64,000 bases of DNA from Vibrio variabilis (lineage in GTDB: Bacteria > Pseudomonadota > Gammaproteobacteria > Enterobacterales > Vibrionaceae), in contig NZ_JYJK01000084.1 of assembly GCF_003263785.1 (NCBI RefSeq), positions 1 through 64,000 of the forward strand. Direction: 5' to 3'. Position 1 is the stretch's first letter; the number at the start of each line of letters is the position of its first letter. This document shows positions 11,047 to 20,115 of this stretch, piece after piece. The translations under genes were made by a program, and so were the position numbers. The notes beneath the pieces are model-generated. The model was not told where the DNA came from. It saw only the letters and a list, made by a program, of their open reading frames with translations, and made no database searches.

Positions 11047-11943
11047 ATGGCGCTAAACAAATCCATTAAGTACTTCTTGGCAGTAGCTAAACACGGCAAC
11101 ATTAAACGCGCCTCTGATGAGCTGTTTATTAGTCAACCGTCTCTCACCTCTGCAATCAAAAAGCTTGAGGCAGAGATGGGGGCGCCATTGTTTAATCGTC
11201 TATCAAAGGGCGTGGAATTGACGCCGTATGGCAATAAATTCCGTAAGTTTGCACAGGAGCAACAAGAACAGTACTTTGCGCTCAAGCACCAGTTTAACGA
11301 CATGCAGCAGCGCCAGTTTGGTAAAGTAAAAATCGGGACGGGAGAAGTATGGTGGGAGGGGTTTGTTCGCCAATCAGTGGCGGATTACCAAGCGCTAAAT
11401 CCAGCGAGTTCGTTTCATCTTGAGTTTGGTAATAACTTGTCTCTACTACACCATCTCGTTCAAGGTGATATAGATTTATTCATAGGTCATGAGGTTTTAG
11501 ACCTATCAGATTCGTGCCGCGTTGTGTTCCAACCACTGTTTCAAGATTACGAAGCCGTCTACGTGTCTAAGCACCACCCGCTAGCGACAGGGATAAGTGA
11601 GCCAAGCACCTTACATCGCTACCCTCTTCTAAGGGTGACACCAAACCATCCAAGGCATCAATCCGTGCTCGCAAACGGCCTTCCTCATGATACTCAGTTT
11701 GATGAGCGCATCACCTACGATGTGGATTCTGTCATGGCCAGTATGGATATGCTGCATATGACACAAGCCATCATGCCTTACAGCCACAAAGCAAGGGATT
11801 GGCTCGAGAAACATGACATCGTCATCGCTTATCTGGATAAAGAGAAGGTCGGTAATATCGGTATTTACACCAAACAAGGTGAAAGCAAATCGAGCGTGGA
11901 AGCCCTTGTTCAGCTTCTCACCAGTAATGTCAATTCCAAGTAA
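11047..11943 (+). CDS. LysR-family regulator of the maltodextrin genes (proposed)
   Basis: A 298-residue LysR protein. The N-terminal winged helix-turn-helix is visible as F-L-A-V-A-K-H-G-N-I-K-R-A-S-D-E-L-F-I-S-Q-P-S-L, with the linker helix after it, then a periplasmic-binding-like effector domain from about residue 95. It is divergent from the alpha-glucosidase across paired LysR sites, with matching single sites before the amylase and second malE. I therefore infer control of all three genes. The effector is unknown; a maltodextrin-related sugar is plausible. Confidence 0.85.
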   Translation: MALNKSIKYFLAVAKHGNIKRASDELFISQPSLTSAIKKLEAEMGAPLFNRLSKGVELTPYGNKFRKFAQEQQEQYFALKHQFNDMQQRQFGKVKIGTGEVWWEGFVRQSVADYQALNPASSFHLEFGNNLSLLHHLVQGDIDLFIGHEVLDLSDSCRVVFQPLFQDYEAVYVSKHHPLATGISEPSTLHRYPLLRVTPNHPRHQSVLANGLPHDTQFDERITYDVDSVMASMDMLHMTQAIMPYSHKARDWLEKHDIVIAYLDKEKVGNIGIYTKQGESKSSVEALVQLLTSNVNSK

Positions 11944-12026
11944 GGTCACCAAACTGTCATTTTTCTTTCATTAAACTTTGATGTAATCGCCCTGCGTTAA
12001 CATAGTCTGAGAGAGAGGAACTCGAC

Positions 12027-12275
12027 TTGACCCTGAGCGATATTACCCTAAGTCAATCCACGTTAACTGATTTAAAATCGGTGGAATATCAATGGATACG
12101 TACCATGTACGTTGAAGGGTACCAGCGGGATGAAATTAATCATTACATCCAAACCTGCTTTGGCGGTGATGAGGTATTTGCCGACTTGTTCCAGCGTGTG
12201 GCACTGGAGCAAGAGAGTCTGTATGTCTTGCTCCAGTATCTAGGCTGTGCGCCTTCTAGCCGTGAGCTAGTTTAG
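12027..12275 (+). CDS. Hypothetical 82-aa protein
   Basis: Start TTG at 12027 with a GAGAGGAA ribosome-binding site 6 bases before it; there is no better ATG. The acidic, mostly helical product has two Cys (C-F-G-G and L-G-C-A) and no signal peptide or membrane segment. I do not recognise the family. Its 3' end overlaps the convergent metal transporter gene by 20 bases. Confidence 0.6.
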   Translation: MTLSDITLSQSTLTDLKSVEYQWIRTMYVEGYQRDEINHYIQTCFGGDEVFADLFQRVALEQESLYVLLQYLGCAPSSRELV

Positions 12276-13179
12276 CCGCACCGGTTGATGTGGGTGAACG
12301 TTGTAAAATGACATCCACTTCCGTGACTGTATAGGGCTTGTCCACTTTCGTTCTCAGATCTTCCACAAATCGCTCATAACTCTTGAATGTCATCGATTCG
12401 CGCTTCGGATCGACGTAGACAGAGACCCAGGTTTTACGACCAAGCTTGGCGATAAAGATATCGACAATCTCAATTTCATATTCCTGAGCGAGCCCCTTCA
12501 AGCTGCGATAGATAGGCTTGGTATGCTCGATAGGCGGCGTCGCGATCGTCAGTTCACGCATACCGTTTTTAATGAGTTTTATTGGGTCACTGATAAACGC
12601 TAGGCTGAACAGTACCACCAAGATCTGGTCGATATAACGCCCCACCCAACCGAATGAGGTTTCTTGGATAGCTATCACCAATACTAACGCCACGCCAATC
12701 GCACCAGAAATCACACCGTTGATGAACCAGGCATTTTTCTCCGCCTTTAGAATGTCGGAGTGGGACTGTTTATGCCCGACGTGGCAAACCCAGTAGAGAA
12801 TGGCACACAGCGCGACTGCAGGGAACACGTAAACCGCCATTAATCCTAGCGCAGGCTCTCGACCACCCGCGAGAATCACAGGGATGTTACTGCCCACTGC
12901 AAAGGCGATGAGAATAAGTATGGTAATACCTTTAATCACCACAATCAGCGGCTCAAAAGCAAAAAAGCCTATTGGATAATGACGAGAGCGTCCTGTTTGA
13001 GTCAATTTCGCAATCCGTAGCGAAGCGAACGATACCGCCGCCGACAAGAGGTTAAAAGACGCATCGAGAAGGATGGCGCTGGATTCAGAAATCAACGCCA
13101 TTATGCCGCCCCAAAGCGACAATACCGCGGCACCCACGGCTGAAGAGATTAATGCTTTAGATTCGGTAATTTTTGTCAT
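12256..13179 (-). CDS. Cation diffusion facilitator (CDF) metal exporter
   Basis: About 307 residues from the ATG at 13179, chosen because M-T-K-I-T-E-S-K-A-L precedes the first membrane helix directly; an upstream start at 13221 adds 14 non-hydrophobic residues. Six membrane segments and a C-terminal cytoplasmic domain fit CDF proteins. TM2 carries S-S-A-I-L-L-D-A-S-F-N and TM5 I-S-D-P; the H/D metal-site pattern is only partly canonical, so the metal cannot be named. An inverted repeat lies about 50 bp upstream. The next gene across the divergent gap encodes a His-rich secreted protein. Confidence 0.82.
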   Translation of the reverse strand: MTKITESKALISSAVGAAVLSLWGGIMALISESSAILLDASFNLLSAAVSFASLRIAKLTQTGRSRHYPIGFFAFEPLIVVIKGITILILIAFAVGSNIPVILAGGREPALGLMAVYVFPAVALCAILYWVCHVGHKQSHSDILKAEKNAWFINGVISGAIGVALVLVIAIQETSFGWVGRYIDQILVVLFSLAFISDPIKLIKNGMRELTIATPPIEHTKPIYRSLKGLAQEYEIEIVDIFIAKLGRKTWVSVYVDPKRESMTFKSYERFVEDLRTKVDKPYTVTEVDVILQRSPTSTGAAKLAHG

Positions 13180-13228
13180 TTGGCCATCCTTTCCAAACGC
13201 GATTGTTGCTCTGATTCTCATCCTTATA

Positions 13229-13254
13229 ACATAGGAATATGACCTTTCCTATGT
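13229..13254. promoter_or_regulatory. Dyad upstream of the CDF transporter
   Basis: ACATAGGAA, 8-base spacer, TTCCTATGT: a perfect 9-bp inverted repeat about 50 bp upstream of the CDF start, beside a TATAAG on the minus strand. It could be a repressor or metal-regulator operator. No regulator gene is adjacent. The rest of the 318-base gap shows nothing clear. Confidence 0.45.
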
Positions 13255-13497
13255 CACTCAAGCTTGTTTGTTCAAGTTTAGCGCAAAGATATCAGTATCT
13301 TATGCTATTCCTACATGAGTTCGTTATTAAACCGATTCGTTTTCCAGATAACTGGCGCTGTAACAAAAGGTAACAACCTGACATTTCGACTAAATTTCTT
13401 GCCAAGACCACACGCTCACTTACCCATCTTTGACAGCGCTAATTCGAACTCCCTCTACATTAGCTAGCACCAAAAACAACAAATAGAGACTCAGATT

Positions 13498-13806
13498 ATG
13501 TCCAAAATAAAATTCAGTGTCGTGGTTGCAGTTCTGGCCGGTTTAATCAGCACTGGTACATTTGCGCATCCTCCAGGCCACCATAAGCACAAACATAAAC
13601 ACAAGAAGCACCACCACAAGGAAGTCATCGTTGTGAAGAAATACCACCCTTCACCTAAGAAGCAACCTAAACATCGGCACTATCACTACAAAAAGATTCC
13701 CAAACATACTACCTACATCAAAATTGGCAATTTTACTTATGCTCGAGTGGACGGGCACTACTATCGACGACAAGGGGACACATACTTTAACGTCATCATC
13801 AAATAG
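13498..13806 (+). CDS. His/Lys-rich secreted protein
   Basis: 102 residues. Signal peptide of about 23 residues (ends GTFA-HPPGHH). The mature N-terminal half is a chain of HK and HH dipeptides, with at least 18 His in about 50 residues, then a Tyr-rich C-terminal part (IKIGNFTYARVDGHYYRRQGDTY). A periplasmic metal (Zn, Ni or Cu) buffer is plausible, supported by the divergent CDF exporter. The C-terminal part resembles small Vibrio envelope proteins of unknown role. Not assigned to a known family. Confidence 0.7.
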   Translation: MSKIKFSVVVAVLAGLISTGTFAHPPGHHKHKHKHKKHHHKEVIVVKKYHPSPKKQPKHRHYHYKKIPKHTTYIKIGNFTYARVDGHYYRRQGDTYFNVIIK

Positions 13807-13814
13807 TCGCCCAG

Positions 13815-13853
13815 CTAAGTTAACGACGTCTAAGTTAGCGACGTCTAAGTTAA
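13815..13853. repeat. Short tandem repeat, 15-bp unit x 2.6
   Basis: CTAAGTTA-A/G-CGACGT repeats at 13815 and 13830, with a partial third copy from 13845. It lies just after the His-rich gene. Function unknown. Confidence 0.8.
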
Positions 13854-13886
13854 TTGCGATAGTGATGACAGGGAGGAAAAGAAGAA

Positions 13887-13906
13887 GCCCGAGCGAAAGC
13901 TCGGGC
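13887..13906. terminator. Stem-loop, terminator candidate (minus direction)
   Basis: GCCCGAGC-GAAA-GCTCGGGC, a perfect 8-bp stem. On the minus strand it is followed by TTCTTCTTTTCC, so it probably acts for transcripts reading left from malG, with the hairpin at 14036 in front. Confidence 0.65.
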
Positions 13907-14035
13907 GTCGGTTACAAGAACTGTTAGTCGTGATAGTAAGGAATCCTGATAACAGCCAGCTATACGTAACACCAGTGTTGCTTGTTCAACTTGTCGGCGG
14001 CCAAACCAAATTGTGTTAAACAATACAAATAAAAT

Positions 14036-14055
14036 GGGTGACCTTGCGGTCACCC
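14036..14055 (-). terminator. Terminator after malG
   Basis: GGGTGACC / GGTCACCC stem with a 4-base loop right after the malG stop, followed on the minus strand by ATTTTATTTG. Confidence 0.75.
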
Positions 14056-14064
14056 TTATCGTTT

Positions 14065-14955
14065 TTATCCTTTTACACCGCCGGCGGTCAAACCACCAAC
14101 CAGCCAACGCTGTGCGAGTAGGAATACGACTGTGATAGGTAATGCTGATAGTACCGCCGCTGCCGCGAAGTCACCCCATAGGTAGTTCTGAGGGTACAAG
14201 TACTGCTGCATACCAACCGCTAGTGTGTACGAGTTTACATCAGAAAGTAGTAGTGATGCTACCGGTACTTCACCAACCACCATGATGAACGACAGAATAA
14301 ACACAACCGCTAGGATTGGCACTGACAATGGCAGAAGAACGAGGCGGAATGCTTGCCATGGCGTTGCACCGTCAAGCGCTGCTGCTTCTTCTAGAGAGCC
14401 ATCAATCGTTTCGAAGTAGCCTTTGATTGTCCATACGTGAAGTGCAATACCACCCAAGTAGGAGAAAATCAGACCGCCGTGCGTGTTCAAGCCTAGGAAC
14501 GGAATGTACTGACCGAGTTTGTCGAACAATGCGTAAATCGCAACCAATGCTAGTACCGCTGGGAACATCTGGAAAATCATCATCGCTTTCAGGATGGTTG
14601 ACTTACCTTTAAAGCGCATACGAGCAAATGCGTAGGCAGACGTTGTTGATAGACATACAATCAAGATGGATGAAATGCCCGCAACTTTAATTGAGTTCCA
14701 CAACCAAGTGAGTACTGGGAACGGAGGTGGTGTTACTGAGCCGTCTGCGTTCGTTACCGAGAAGCCTAGTGCCAGTTTCCAGTGTTCTAGCGATGGGTTC
14801 TCTGGGATTAGGCTACCTGTCGCGAAGTTACCTTCACGGAATGAGATAGCGATAATCATCAGTAGTGGGAAAATAATCAGCGATAGGAAAGCCCACATAG
14901 CGATGTGTGTTGCCCAAACGCGGTATTTTAATGACTTACCTTGTACCATTGCCAT
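14065..14955 (-). CDS. malG: Maltose ABC transporter permease MalG
   Basis: A 296-residue inner-membrane permease with six predicted helices. It carries the EAA loop ([23 protein letters not shown], about residues 186-208) that docks onto MalK and the conserved C-terminus G-L-T-A-G-G-V-K-G. The P2-type periplasmic loop, with [14 protein letters not shown], is typical of enterobacterial and Vibrio MalG. It follows malF by 11 bases in the malEFG operon and is the last gene before two terminator hairpins. Length matches E. coli MalG (296). Confidence 0.95.
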   Translation of the reverse strand: MAMVQGKSLKYRVWATHIAMWAFLSLIIFPLLMIIAISFREGNFATGSLIPENPSLEHWKLALGFSVTNADGSVTPPPFPVLTWLWNSIKVAGISSILIVCLSTTSAYAFARMRFKGKSTILKAMMIFQMFPAVLALVAIYALFDKLGQYIPFLGLNTHGGLIFSYLGGIALHVWTIKGYFETIDGSLEEAAALDGATPWQAFRLVLLPLSVPILAVVFILSFIMVVGEVPVASLLLSDVNSYTLAVGMQQYLYPQNYLWGDFAAAAVLSALPITVVFLLAQRWLVGGLTAGGVKG

Positions 14956-14966
14956 TTTAGGCCTCC

Positions 14967-16536
14967 TTAGTCTTGAGCTACTTTCGTGACGCGTAGGTTA
15001 AGTAGTGCCAGTGCACCTACTAGTAGGAAGATCAGTGTTGCGATTGCACTCGCTAGACCGAAGTCTTGACCACCAGAACCTTCAAACGCGATACGGTACG
15101 TGTAGTTAACCAATAGGTCGGTGTAACCCGCTGGCTCAGAAGTACCAATCATGTTAGGACCACCATTCGTTAGAAGAGCAATCAGTACGAAGTTGTTGAA
15201 GTTAAACGCAAAACTTGCAATCAGTAGCGGAGTTAGCGGCTTAATCATCAGTGGCATTGTGATCTTAGTGAAGTTCGAGATGAAGTTTGAGCCGTCGATA
15301 GCAGACGCTTCATACAGATCATCAGGAATCGCTTTTAGCATACCCATACATAGAATCATCATGTAAGGGAAACCTAGCCAAGTGTTCACAATAAGAATCA
15401 TCACTTTCGCTAGCATTGGGTCTGAGAACCAGCTAGGCTAATGCCAAATAGGCCTTCAAGTAGCATGTTCACTTCACCAAAGCTTTGGTTGAACAAACCC
15501 TTAAAGATTAGAATCGAGATAAATGCAGGTACCGCGTATGGAAGAATCAGTAGCACGCGGTAGATAGAGCGGCCGCGCAGCGCTTCCCACTGAACCACAC
15601 TCGCCAATACAAGACCAATAAGAACCGTTAGCGCCACACTCACTGCTGAGAACACAATCGTCCAGATAAAGATGCTGATAAACGGCTCTTTAATGCCTCA
15701 TCTTTCCAAACACGCTCAAAGTTGTGGGTACCAATGCCAACAATAAAGCCAGGTGATACTGTATTGCCAACAAACTCGCCATTGTCACTCACTGGCTGGT
15801 AGAAACCCACTTCCATGTTAGGACGAAGTAGTTCACCCGTTTTGTTGTTACGCATGTCGTCTGTACCTTCCACCATAGTGTATAGCGGTTGTACAGAAGC
15901 AAATTTACGTAGACCGCTCATGCGGATGTCAGAGCCATCTGGCATATGAAGGTCAACCGTGTTGAGCTTCGCACGATTTTGAATGATTGCTTTGATCTTC
16001 TCTTTCTCACCAACTGGCACTTCTGCCGCAGAAAGATCGTAGTCTGCAGAAGGATTAGTGATATCAAAATCAGGCGTTGTGAGCAGCTGTTCGCCGTCTT
16101 TCACATAGATGCGGTGACCGTTGTCTGTCTTGTAAAGCTCAAACGAATAGCTCTCACCACTTTGGAAAGTGCGCTGCATCAATACGCTTTGCGCTCTATC
16201 TATGGAAAGCTGGTTTTTCGCGCTGTAGTTCGTGAAGGCCAAGCCAACCGTGTACGCCAAAGGGAAAAGAATGAAAAGGATCATACCCGCAATACCTGGG
16301 TAGATATAACGGTGCGCGTACGTTTTCTTACTGCCGAAAATATAGAGTGCCAGAGCGGTAAGAATCACAGTAAGCAATGCGAATGCAAGCTCACCGCGGG
16401 AATACATTAGAATAGTCGCATAACCATTGATAAGTCCCACTGAGCCAAGAAGTCCCCACTTAATGAACACTTTTTTACTGCTTGGAACTGTATTAGTTTC
16501 TGCTGACATGGCATCTGTACCTTGAACTGACTGCAT
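14967..16536 (-). CDS. malF: Maltose ABC transporter permease MalF (two frameshifts)
   Basis: About 523 residues after correcting one-base deletions near 15434 and 15691. The N-terminal membrane helices are followed by the large periplasmic P2 domain typical of MalF (about residues 90-270), then the core helices and the EAA loop [23 protein letters not shown]. It ends with [10 protein letters not shown]. Forms the MalFGK2 channel. Second gene of malEFG, separated from malE by a hairpin. Confidence 0.93.
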
Positions 16537-16576
16537 AAAAGGACCTGCTAGCGATAATACAAAAAAAATAGAAAAG

Positions 16577-16598
16577 AAGGAGGGGTTACCCCCTCCTT
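16577..16598 (-). terminator. Intercistronic hairpin between malE and malF
   Basis: AAGGAGGGG-loop-CCCCTCCTT followed on the minus strand by CTTTTCTATTTTTTTT. It is a terminator-like structure inside the operon. Inference: it lets malE accumulate far above malF and malG, as expected for a binding protein. Confidence 0.8.
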
Positions 16599-16618
16599 AA
16601 AAGGGTTGTTCTAGAAAA

Positions 16619-17800
16619 TTACTTCGTCATTTGCTTTTCAGCGTCAGCAACTGCTGCTTCTACTGATTGACGACCGTCTACCACGTTGATGATTGTGTTC
16701 TTAGCAGAAGCCCAGAATGCACTCATTTGTGGAACGTTAGGCATGATTTCGCCGTTCATCGCGTTGTCCATTGTCGCAGCGATACGTGCATCAGCACCTA
16801 GCTCGTCTTGGAATGAAGTCAGTGCAACAGCGCCTAGTGGCTTGTCGTTGTTCACTTCACGTAGACCATCGTTAGTCAGTAGGTAGTTCTCTAGGAACTC
16901 AACCGCTAGGTCACGGTTAGGTGACGCAGTGCTGATGCCCGCTGTTAGTACGCCAACGAAAGGCTTAGAAGCTTGGCCGTTGAACTTAGGTAGAGTCGCC
17001 ACACCGTAGTTGATACCAGACTTCTCGATGTTCGCCCAAGACCACGGACCGTTGATAGTCATTGCCGTCTTACCTTGGTTGAACGCAGACTCAGATACTG
17101 AGTAATCCATATCTGCAGAAATAACGCCTTTGTCTACTAGACCTTTAACGAAAGTAAGTGCGTCTTTCACGCCCTGTTTAGCGATACCTGCGTCTTTAAC
17201 GTCGTAGCTACCACCGTTGTATTTGAATGCGTAACCGCCATCAGCAGCCATTAGTGGCCATGTGAAGTACGGTTCTTTTAGGTTCCACATGATTGCTGTC
17301 TTGCCATCTTTAGCAAGTTTTGCGTTCAATGCTTCTACTTCTTCCCAAGTCTTAGGTGGGTTTGGAACCAAGTCTTTGTTGTAGATTAGAGATAGAGACT
17401 CAACTGCTACTGGGTAACCGATGATTTTGCCATCGTACTTAACTGCGTCCCATGCAAAGTCAACAATGCCTTCTTTCGTTGCTTTAGAAGGTTTGATTTC
17501 AGCCAGCAAACCTGCTTGAGCGTACTCACCGAAACGGTCGTGTGCCCAGAATACGATATCAGGACCGTCACCAGTCGCTGCAACTTGAGGGAAGCGCGCT
17601 TCTAGACCATCAGGGTGAGCAACTGTCACTTTAATACCTGTGTCTTCTTCGAACTTTTTACCTACTTCTGCAAGACCGTTGTAACCTTTATCACCATTGA
17701 TCCAAATAGTGAGTTGTCCTTCTTCGATAGCAGCATTTGCACCAAAAGAACCTAGAGCGACTAGAGTACCTAGTGCTACAGTGCTTAGGGCTTTTTTCAT
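16619..17800 (-). CDS. malE: Periplasmic maltose-binding protein MalE
   Basis: 393 residues. Signal peptide with cleavage near ANA-AIEEG. Conserved MalE features include [41 protein letters not shown] and the C-terminal [10 protein letters not shown]. First gene of malEFG, divergent from malK across 765 bp holding a CRP-like site, MalT-like boxes and a structured RNA. A paralogue lies at 6356. Confidence 0.95.
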   Translation of the reverse strand: MKKALSTVALGTLVALGSFGANAAIEEGQLTIWINGDKGYNGLAEVGKKFEEDTGIKVTVAHPDGLEARFPQVAATGDGPDIVFWAHDRFGEYAQAGLLAEIKPSKATKEGIVDFAWDAVKYDGKIIGYPVAVESLSLIYNKDLVPNPPKTWEEVEALNAKLAKDGKTAIMWNLKEPYFTWPLMAADGGYAFKYNGGSYDVKDAGIAKQGVKDALTFVKGLVDKGVISADMDYSVSESAFNQGKTAMTINGPWSWANIEKSGINYGVATLPKFNGQASKPFVGVLTAGISTASPNRDLAVEFLENYLLTNDGLREVNNDKPLGAVALTSFQDELGADARIAATMDNAMNGEIMPNVPQMSAFWASAKNTIINVVDGRQSVEAAVADAEKQMTK

Positions 17801-17986
17801 GTTTATATCCTTTTTATAGTTTTGATCGTAGGTTCATCCAGAGGATTTCCCAAGTTTCGATGAGTATCATCTTAAAAATACAGCAAGCTCTCATCATCCT
17901 ACTCTCTACGCCCTCGCGACAAGCGTTGATTTCCGTGACCTCAATCGCCCAAGACTATAGATCAACATCACAAAACAATCTCCTGT

Positions 17987-18002
17987 TGTGACAGAATTCA
18001 CT
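17987..18002. promoter_or_regulatory. CRP-like site upstream of malE
   Basis: TGTGA-CAGAAT-TCACT, one mismatch from the TGTGA-N6-TCACA consensus, about 190 bp before malE. CRP control of mal operons is established in enteric bacteria. Confidence 0.6.
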
Positions 18003-18046
18003 ATTATCAGGCGCAAATCTTTGACCAAGATCTCACACAACCATTC

Positions 18047-18108
18047 TCCCCCCACCCTCCTCCTCCTTCCCTACTACCCCATAATTATTTTTGTCAGGAG
18101 GATGTACC
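18047..18108. promoter_or_regulatory. Cluster of MalT-box-like sequences
   Basis: On the minus strand, 18047-18072 reads as GGAGG/GGGG-rich runs resembling the MalT box (GGGGA-K-GAGG); on the plus strand, GGAGGATG occurs at 18097-18104. Two more G-rich blocks, GGGGGAGG and GGGGGATA, lie near 18295 and 18318. No malT gene is in the window. The assignment is by resemblance only. Confidence 0.45.
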
Positions 18109-18381
18109 AGCGACCTGAATCAAGGAAACTGCAGTCATCCAAGAGTGGATGGTAAGAACCCTTTACCAGTAAGAGCAAATGCTCTGACAGTTTCTTTAAG
18201 GAATGAACTTCTACAGGGAACGTAATACTGGGTTTTCATCGCCGGACTCGCCAAGTAGTCACAAACTGAAGCACTAGTGGTAAATGTATTTTACGGGGGA
18301 GGTATTCAGTTTGTGTCGGGGGATACTAGCGAAGTCTTGGCTTTGAGGGTGGCGCCAAATCGTACAGCGCCACCCTTTTTT
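18105..18381 (+). ncRNA. Highly structured RNA upstream of malK (leader or small RNA)
   Basis: I can pair AAGGAAACTG (18122-18131) with CAGTTTCTTT (18188-18197). They enclose three hairpins: ATCCA/TGGAT, GGTAA/TTACC and AGAGC/GCTCT. A second domain pairs CACAAACTGAA (18260-18270) with TTCAGTTTGTG (18305-18315) around an inner GTAAA/TTTAC. The element ends in a strong terminator, GGGTGGCGC / GCGCCACCC plus T6 (18347-18381). Such nested pairing is far from random. It could be a cis-acting leader with an attenuator for malK or a free small RNA. Candidate RNA motifs named after malK have been described; I cannot tell if this is one. The 5' end is a guess. Confidence 0.7.
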
Positions 18382-18521
18382 CTTTCCATTTGGGACTATT
18401 TGCACATACTAAGGAACATCAAAACCTAGAATCATCACGCAACAGTTTCCCAGAACTCCAAACCGCGTAGTTGGAGTCACACTGACCAATTTCCTACTAT
18501 TATTACCTGTCGAATTATCTC

Positions 18522-18527
18522 TATAAT
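18522..18527 (+). promoter_or_regulatory. Possible -10 element of a malK-proximal promoter
   Basis: TATAAT 39 bases before the malK ATG, with no good -35. If used, it would let malK be transcribed independently of the terminator at 18381. Confidence 0.4.
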
Positions 18528-18565
18528 GACCGACGGAAAGAAAAAATGAATCGAGGACGAGCTAC

Positions 18566-19675
18566 ATGGCGAGTGTCACGTTAAAAAATGTTAGTAAAGC
18601 GTACGGCGACGTACTGATCTCCAAGAATGTCGACCTAGAAATCAACGAAGGCGAGTTTGTTGTCTTTGTTGGTCCATCAGGTTGTGGTAAATCAACTCTA
18701 CTACGTTGTATCGCAGGTTTAGAAGACATCACGTCCGGTGATTTATACATTGGTGAAGAGCGCATGAACGATGTTGAACCATCGAAGCGCGGCGTGGGTA
18801 TGGTATTCCAGTCTTACGCACTTTATCCTCACCTCAACCTTTATGACAACATGTCATTTGGTCTTAAGCTTGCTAAAGCAGACAAAAAAGAAATCGACCG
18901 CCGCGTTGAACACGCAGCAGAAATTCTACAGCTAGGTCACCTACTTGAGCGCCAACCTAAAGCACTTTCAGGTGGTCAGCGTCAGCGTGTGGCTATCGGC
19001 CGTACTTTGGTTTCTCAGCCAAACGTATTCCTACTAGACGAACCACTATCTAACCTAGATGCCGCGCTTCGTGTAAACATGCGTTCACAAATCACCAAGC
19101 TTCAACGCCAACTTGGCTGCACCATGATCTACGTAACACACGATCAAGTAGAAGCAATGACCATGGCAGACAAAATTGTGGTACTAGATGCAGGCTATGT
19201 TGCACAGGTTGGTAAGCCTCTTGAGCTATACCACTACCCAGACAACCGCTTCGTTGCTGGCTTCATTGGTTCACCTAAGATGAACTTCATGAGCGTGTTC
19301 ATTGAAGAAGTAGAAGCAGAGCGCGTGAAAGTTCAGCTTGCTGATGGTGATTCATTCTGGATCCCAGTTGACGGCACAACAGTCAACAAAGGCGATCGTA
19401 TGTCGATGGGTGTACGTCCTGAGCACTTAGTATCTGCGGAAGAAGGCGATGCGAAAGTGGGCGGCGAAGTGATGATCGTTGAGAAACTAGGTAACGAAAC
19501 TCAAGTTTACCTAAACCTAGAAGAAGCGGATGCTGACGTTATCTACCGTCAACCAGACACGCTTGCTGTTGAAGTTGGCGATAAGTTTGAAATTGGTATT
19601 CCAGCGCATCGTTGTCACTTGTTCCATAGTGATGGTAAGGCTTGTCGCCGCCTATACAAAGAAGCGGGCGTATAA
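18566..19675 (+). CDS. malK: Maltose ABC transporter ATPase MalK
   Basis: 369 residues. Walker [10 protein letters not shown] (residues 36-44), Q-loop in [12 protein letters not shown], signature LSGGQRQRV, Walker [13 protein letters not shown], switch His in VTHDQ, then the C-terminal TOBE/regulatory domain typical of MalK. GAGGA lies 9 bases before the ATG. It is transcribed alone and is divergent from malEFG; there is no lamB after it, but a terminator. It energises MalFGK2 and may also bind MalT, as in E. coli. Confidence 0.95.
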   Translation: MASVTLKNVSKAYGDVLISKNVDLEINEGEFVVFVGPSGCGKSTLLRCIAGLEDITSGDLYIGEERMNDVEPSKRGVGMVFQSYALYPHLNLYDNMSFGLKLAKADKKEIDRRVEHAAEILQLGHLLERQPKALSGGQRQRVAIGRTLVSQPNVFLLDEPLSNLDAALRVNMRSQITKLQRQLGCTMIYVTHDQVEAMTMADKIVVLDAGYVAQVGKPLELYHYPDNRFVAGFIGSPKMNFMSVFIEEVEAERVKVQLADGDSFWIPVDGTTVNKGDRMSMGVRPEHLVSAEEGDAKVGGEVMIVEKLGNETQVYLNLEEADADVIYRQPDTLAVEVGDKFEIGIPAHRCHLFHSDGKACRRLYKEAGV

Positions 19676-19714
19676 GCCAGTCTATCTAATAGTTTTAAGC
19701 ACCTTTGCTTGCTG

Positions 19715-19747
19715 AAAGCCCCTAAACTCTTTGAGTTTAGGGGCTTT
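19715..19747. terminator. Bidirectional terminator between malK and the csgC-like gene
   Basis: Perfect 15-bp stem AAAGCCCCTAAACTC / GAGTTTAGGGGCTTT with a 3-base loop and T tails on both strands. Confidence 0.9.
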
Positions 19748-20051
19748 ATTTTTCTACATGGCACTGATCATTAATAGACCACACGACACCGGATCGCCCC
19801 GTCGATACACGAATTGGAAACTGGTCTTTTCCAAGCGTTAAATGGGCAATGCCTTTCGAAGCAATAATCCCAAGCGTATTACCTGAAGACGTCACAACAA
19901 CAAGCTTATCGTTACTATGTTCAAATCTGTTATTCACTTTGAAGGTAAGCTTGGTTTCAGATCCCACTTCACACTCAACGTCCTGAAGCATGCTGCTCGC
20001 GAACACCAATGAGCTATAAGCACAAATAATCGACAAAATGAGTATTTTCAT
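19746..20051 (-). CDS. Small periplasmic protein, CsgC-like by position
   Basis: 101 residues from ATG 20051, chosen because the signal peptide MKILILSIICAYSSLVFA begins there. The mature part is short, beta-rich, with two Cys (VECEVG near the start, NDQCHVEK at the end) that could form a disulfide. It follows csgB and csgA on the same strand, the csgBAC order of enterobacteria. CsgC is a small periplasmic Ig-like protein with a disulfide that stops premature curli assembly. I infer an analogous role; sequence similarity itself is not evident to me. Confidence 0.55.
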   Translation of the reverse strand: MKILILSIICAYSSLVFASSMLQDVECEVGSETKLTFKVNNRFEHSNDKLVVVTSSGNTLGIIASKGIAHLTLGKDQFPIRVSTGRSGVVWSINDQCHVEK

Positions 20052-20071
20052 CACGACTCCAAACAAATCAA

Positions 20072-20094
20072 AAAGCGGTGCAATGCACCGCTTT
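20072..20094 (-). terminator. Hairpin between the csgA-like and csgC-like genes
   Basis: AAAGCGGTGC / GCACCGCTTT 10-bp stem with a T-rich tail on the minus strand. It may reduce read-through into the csgC-like gene. Confidence 0.75.
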
Positions 20095-20115
20095 ATACTC
20101 AACAACTTAGAGTGT

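Noticed and set aside
18105..18381. c-di-GMP (GEMM-I) riboswitch upstream of malK
   Set aside because: The GEMM core sequence and its two-helix layout are absent; the pairing pattern differs.
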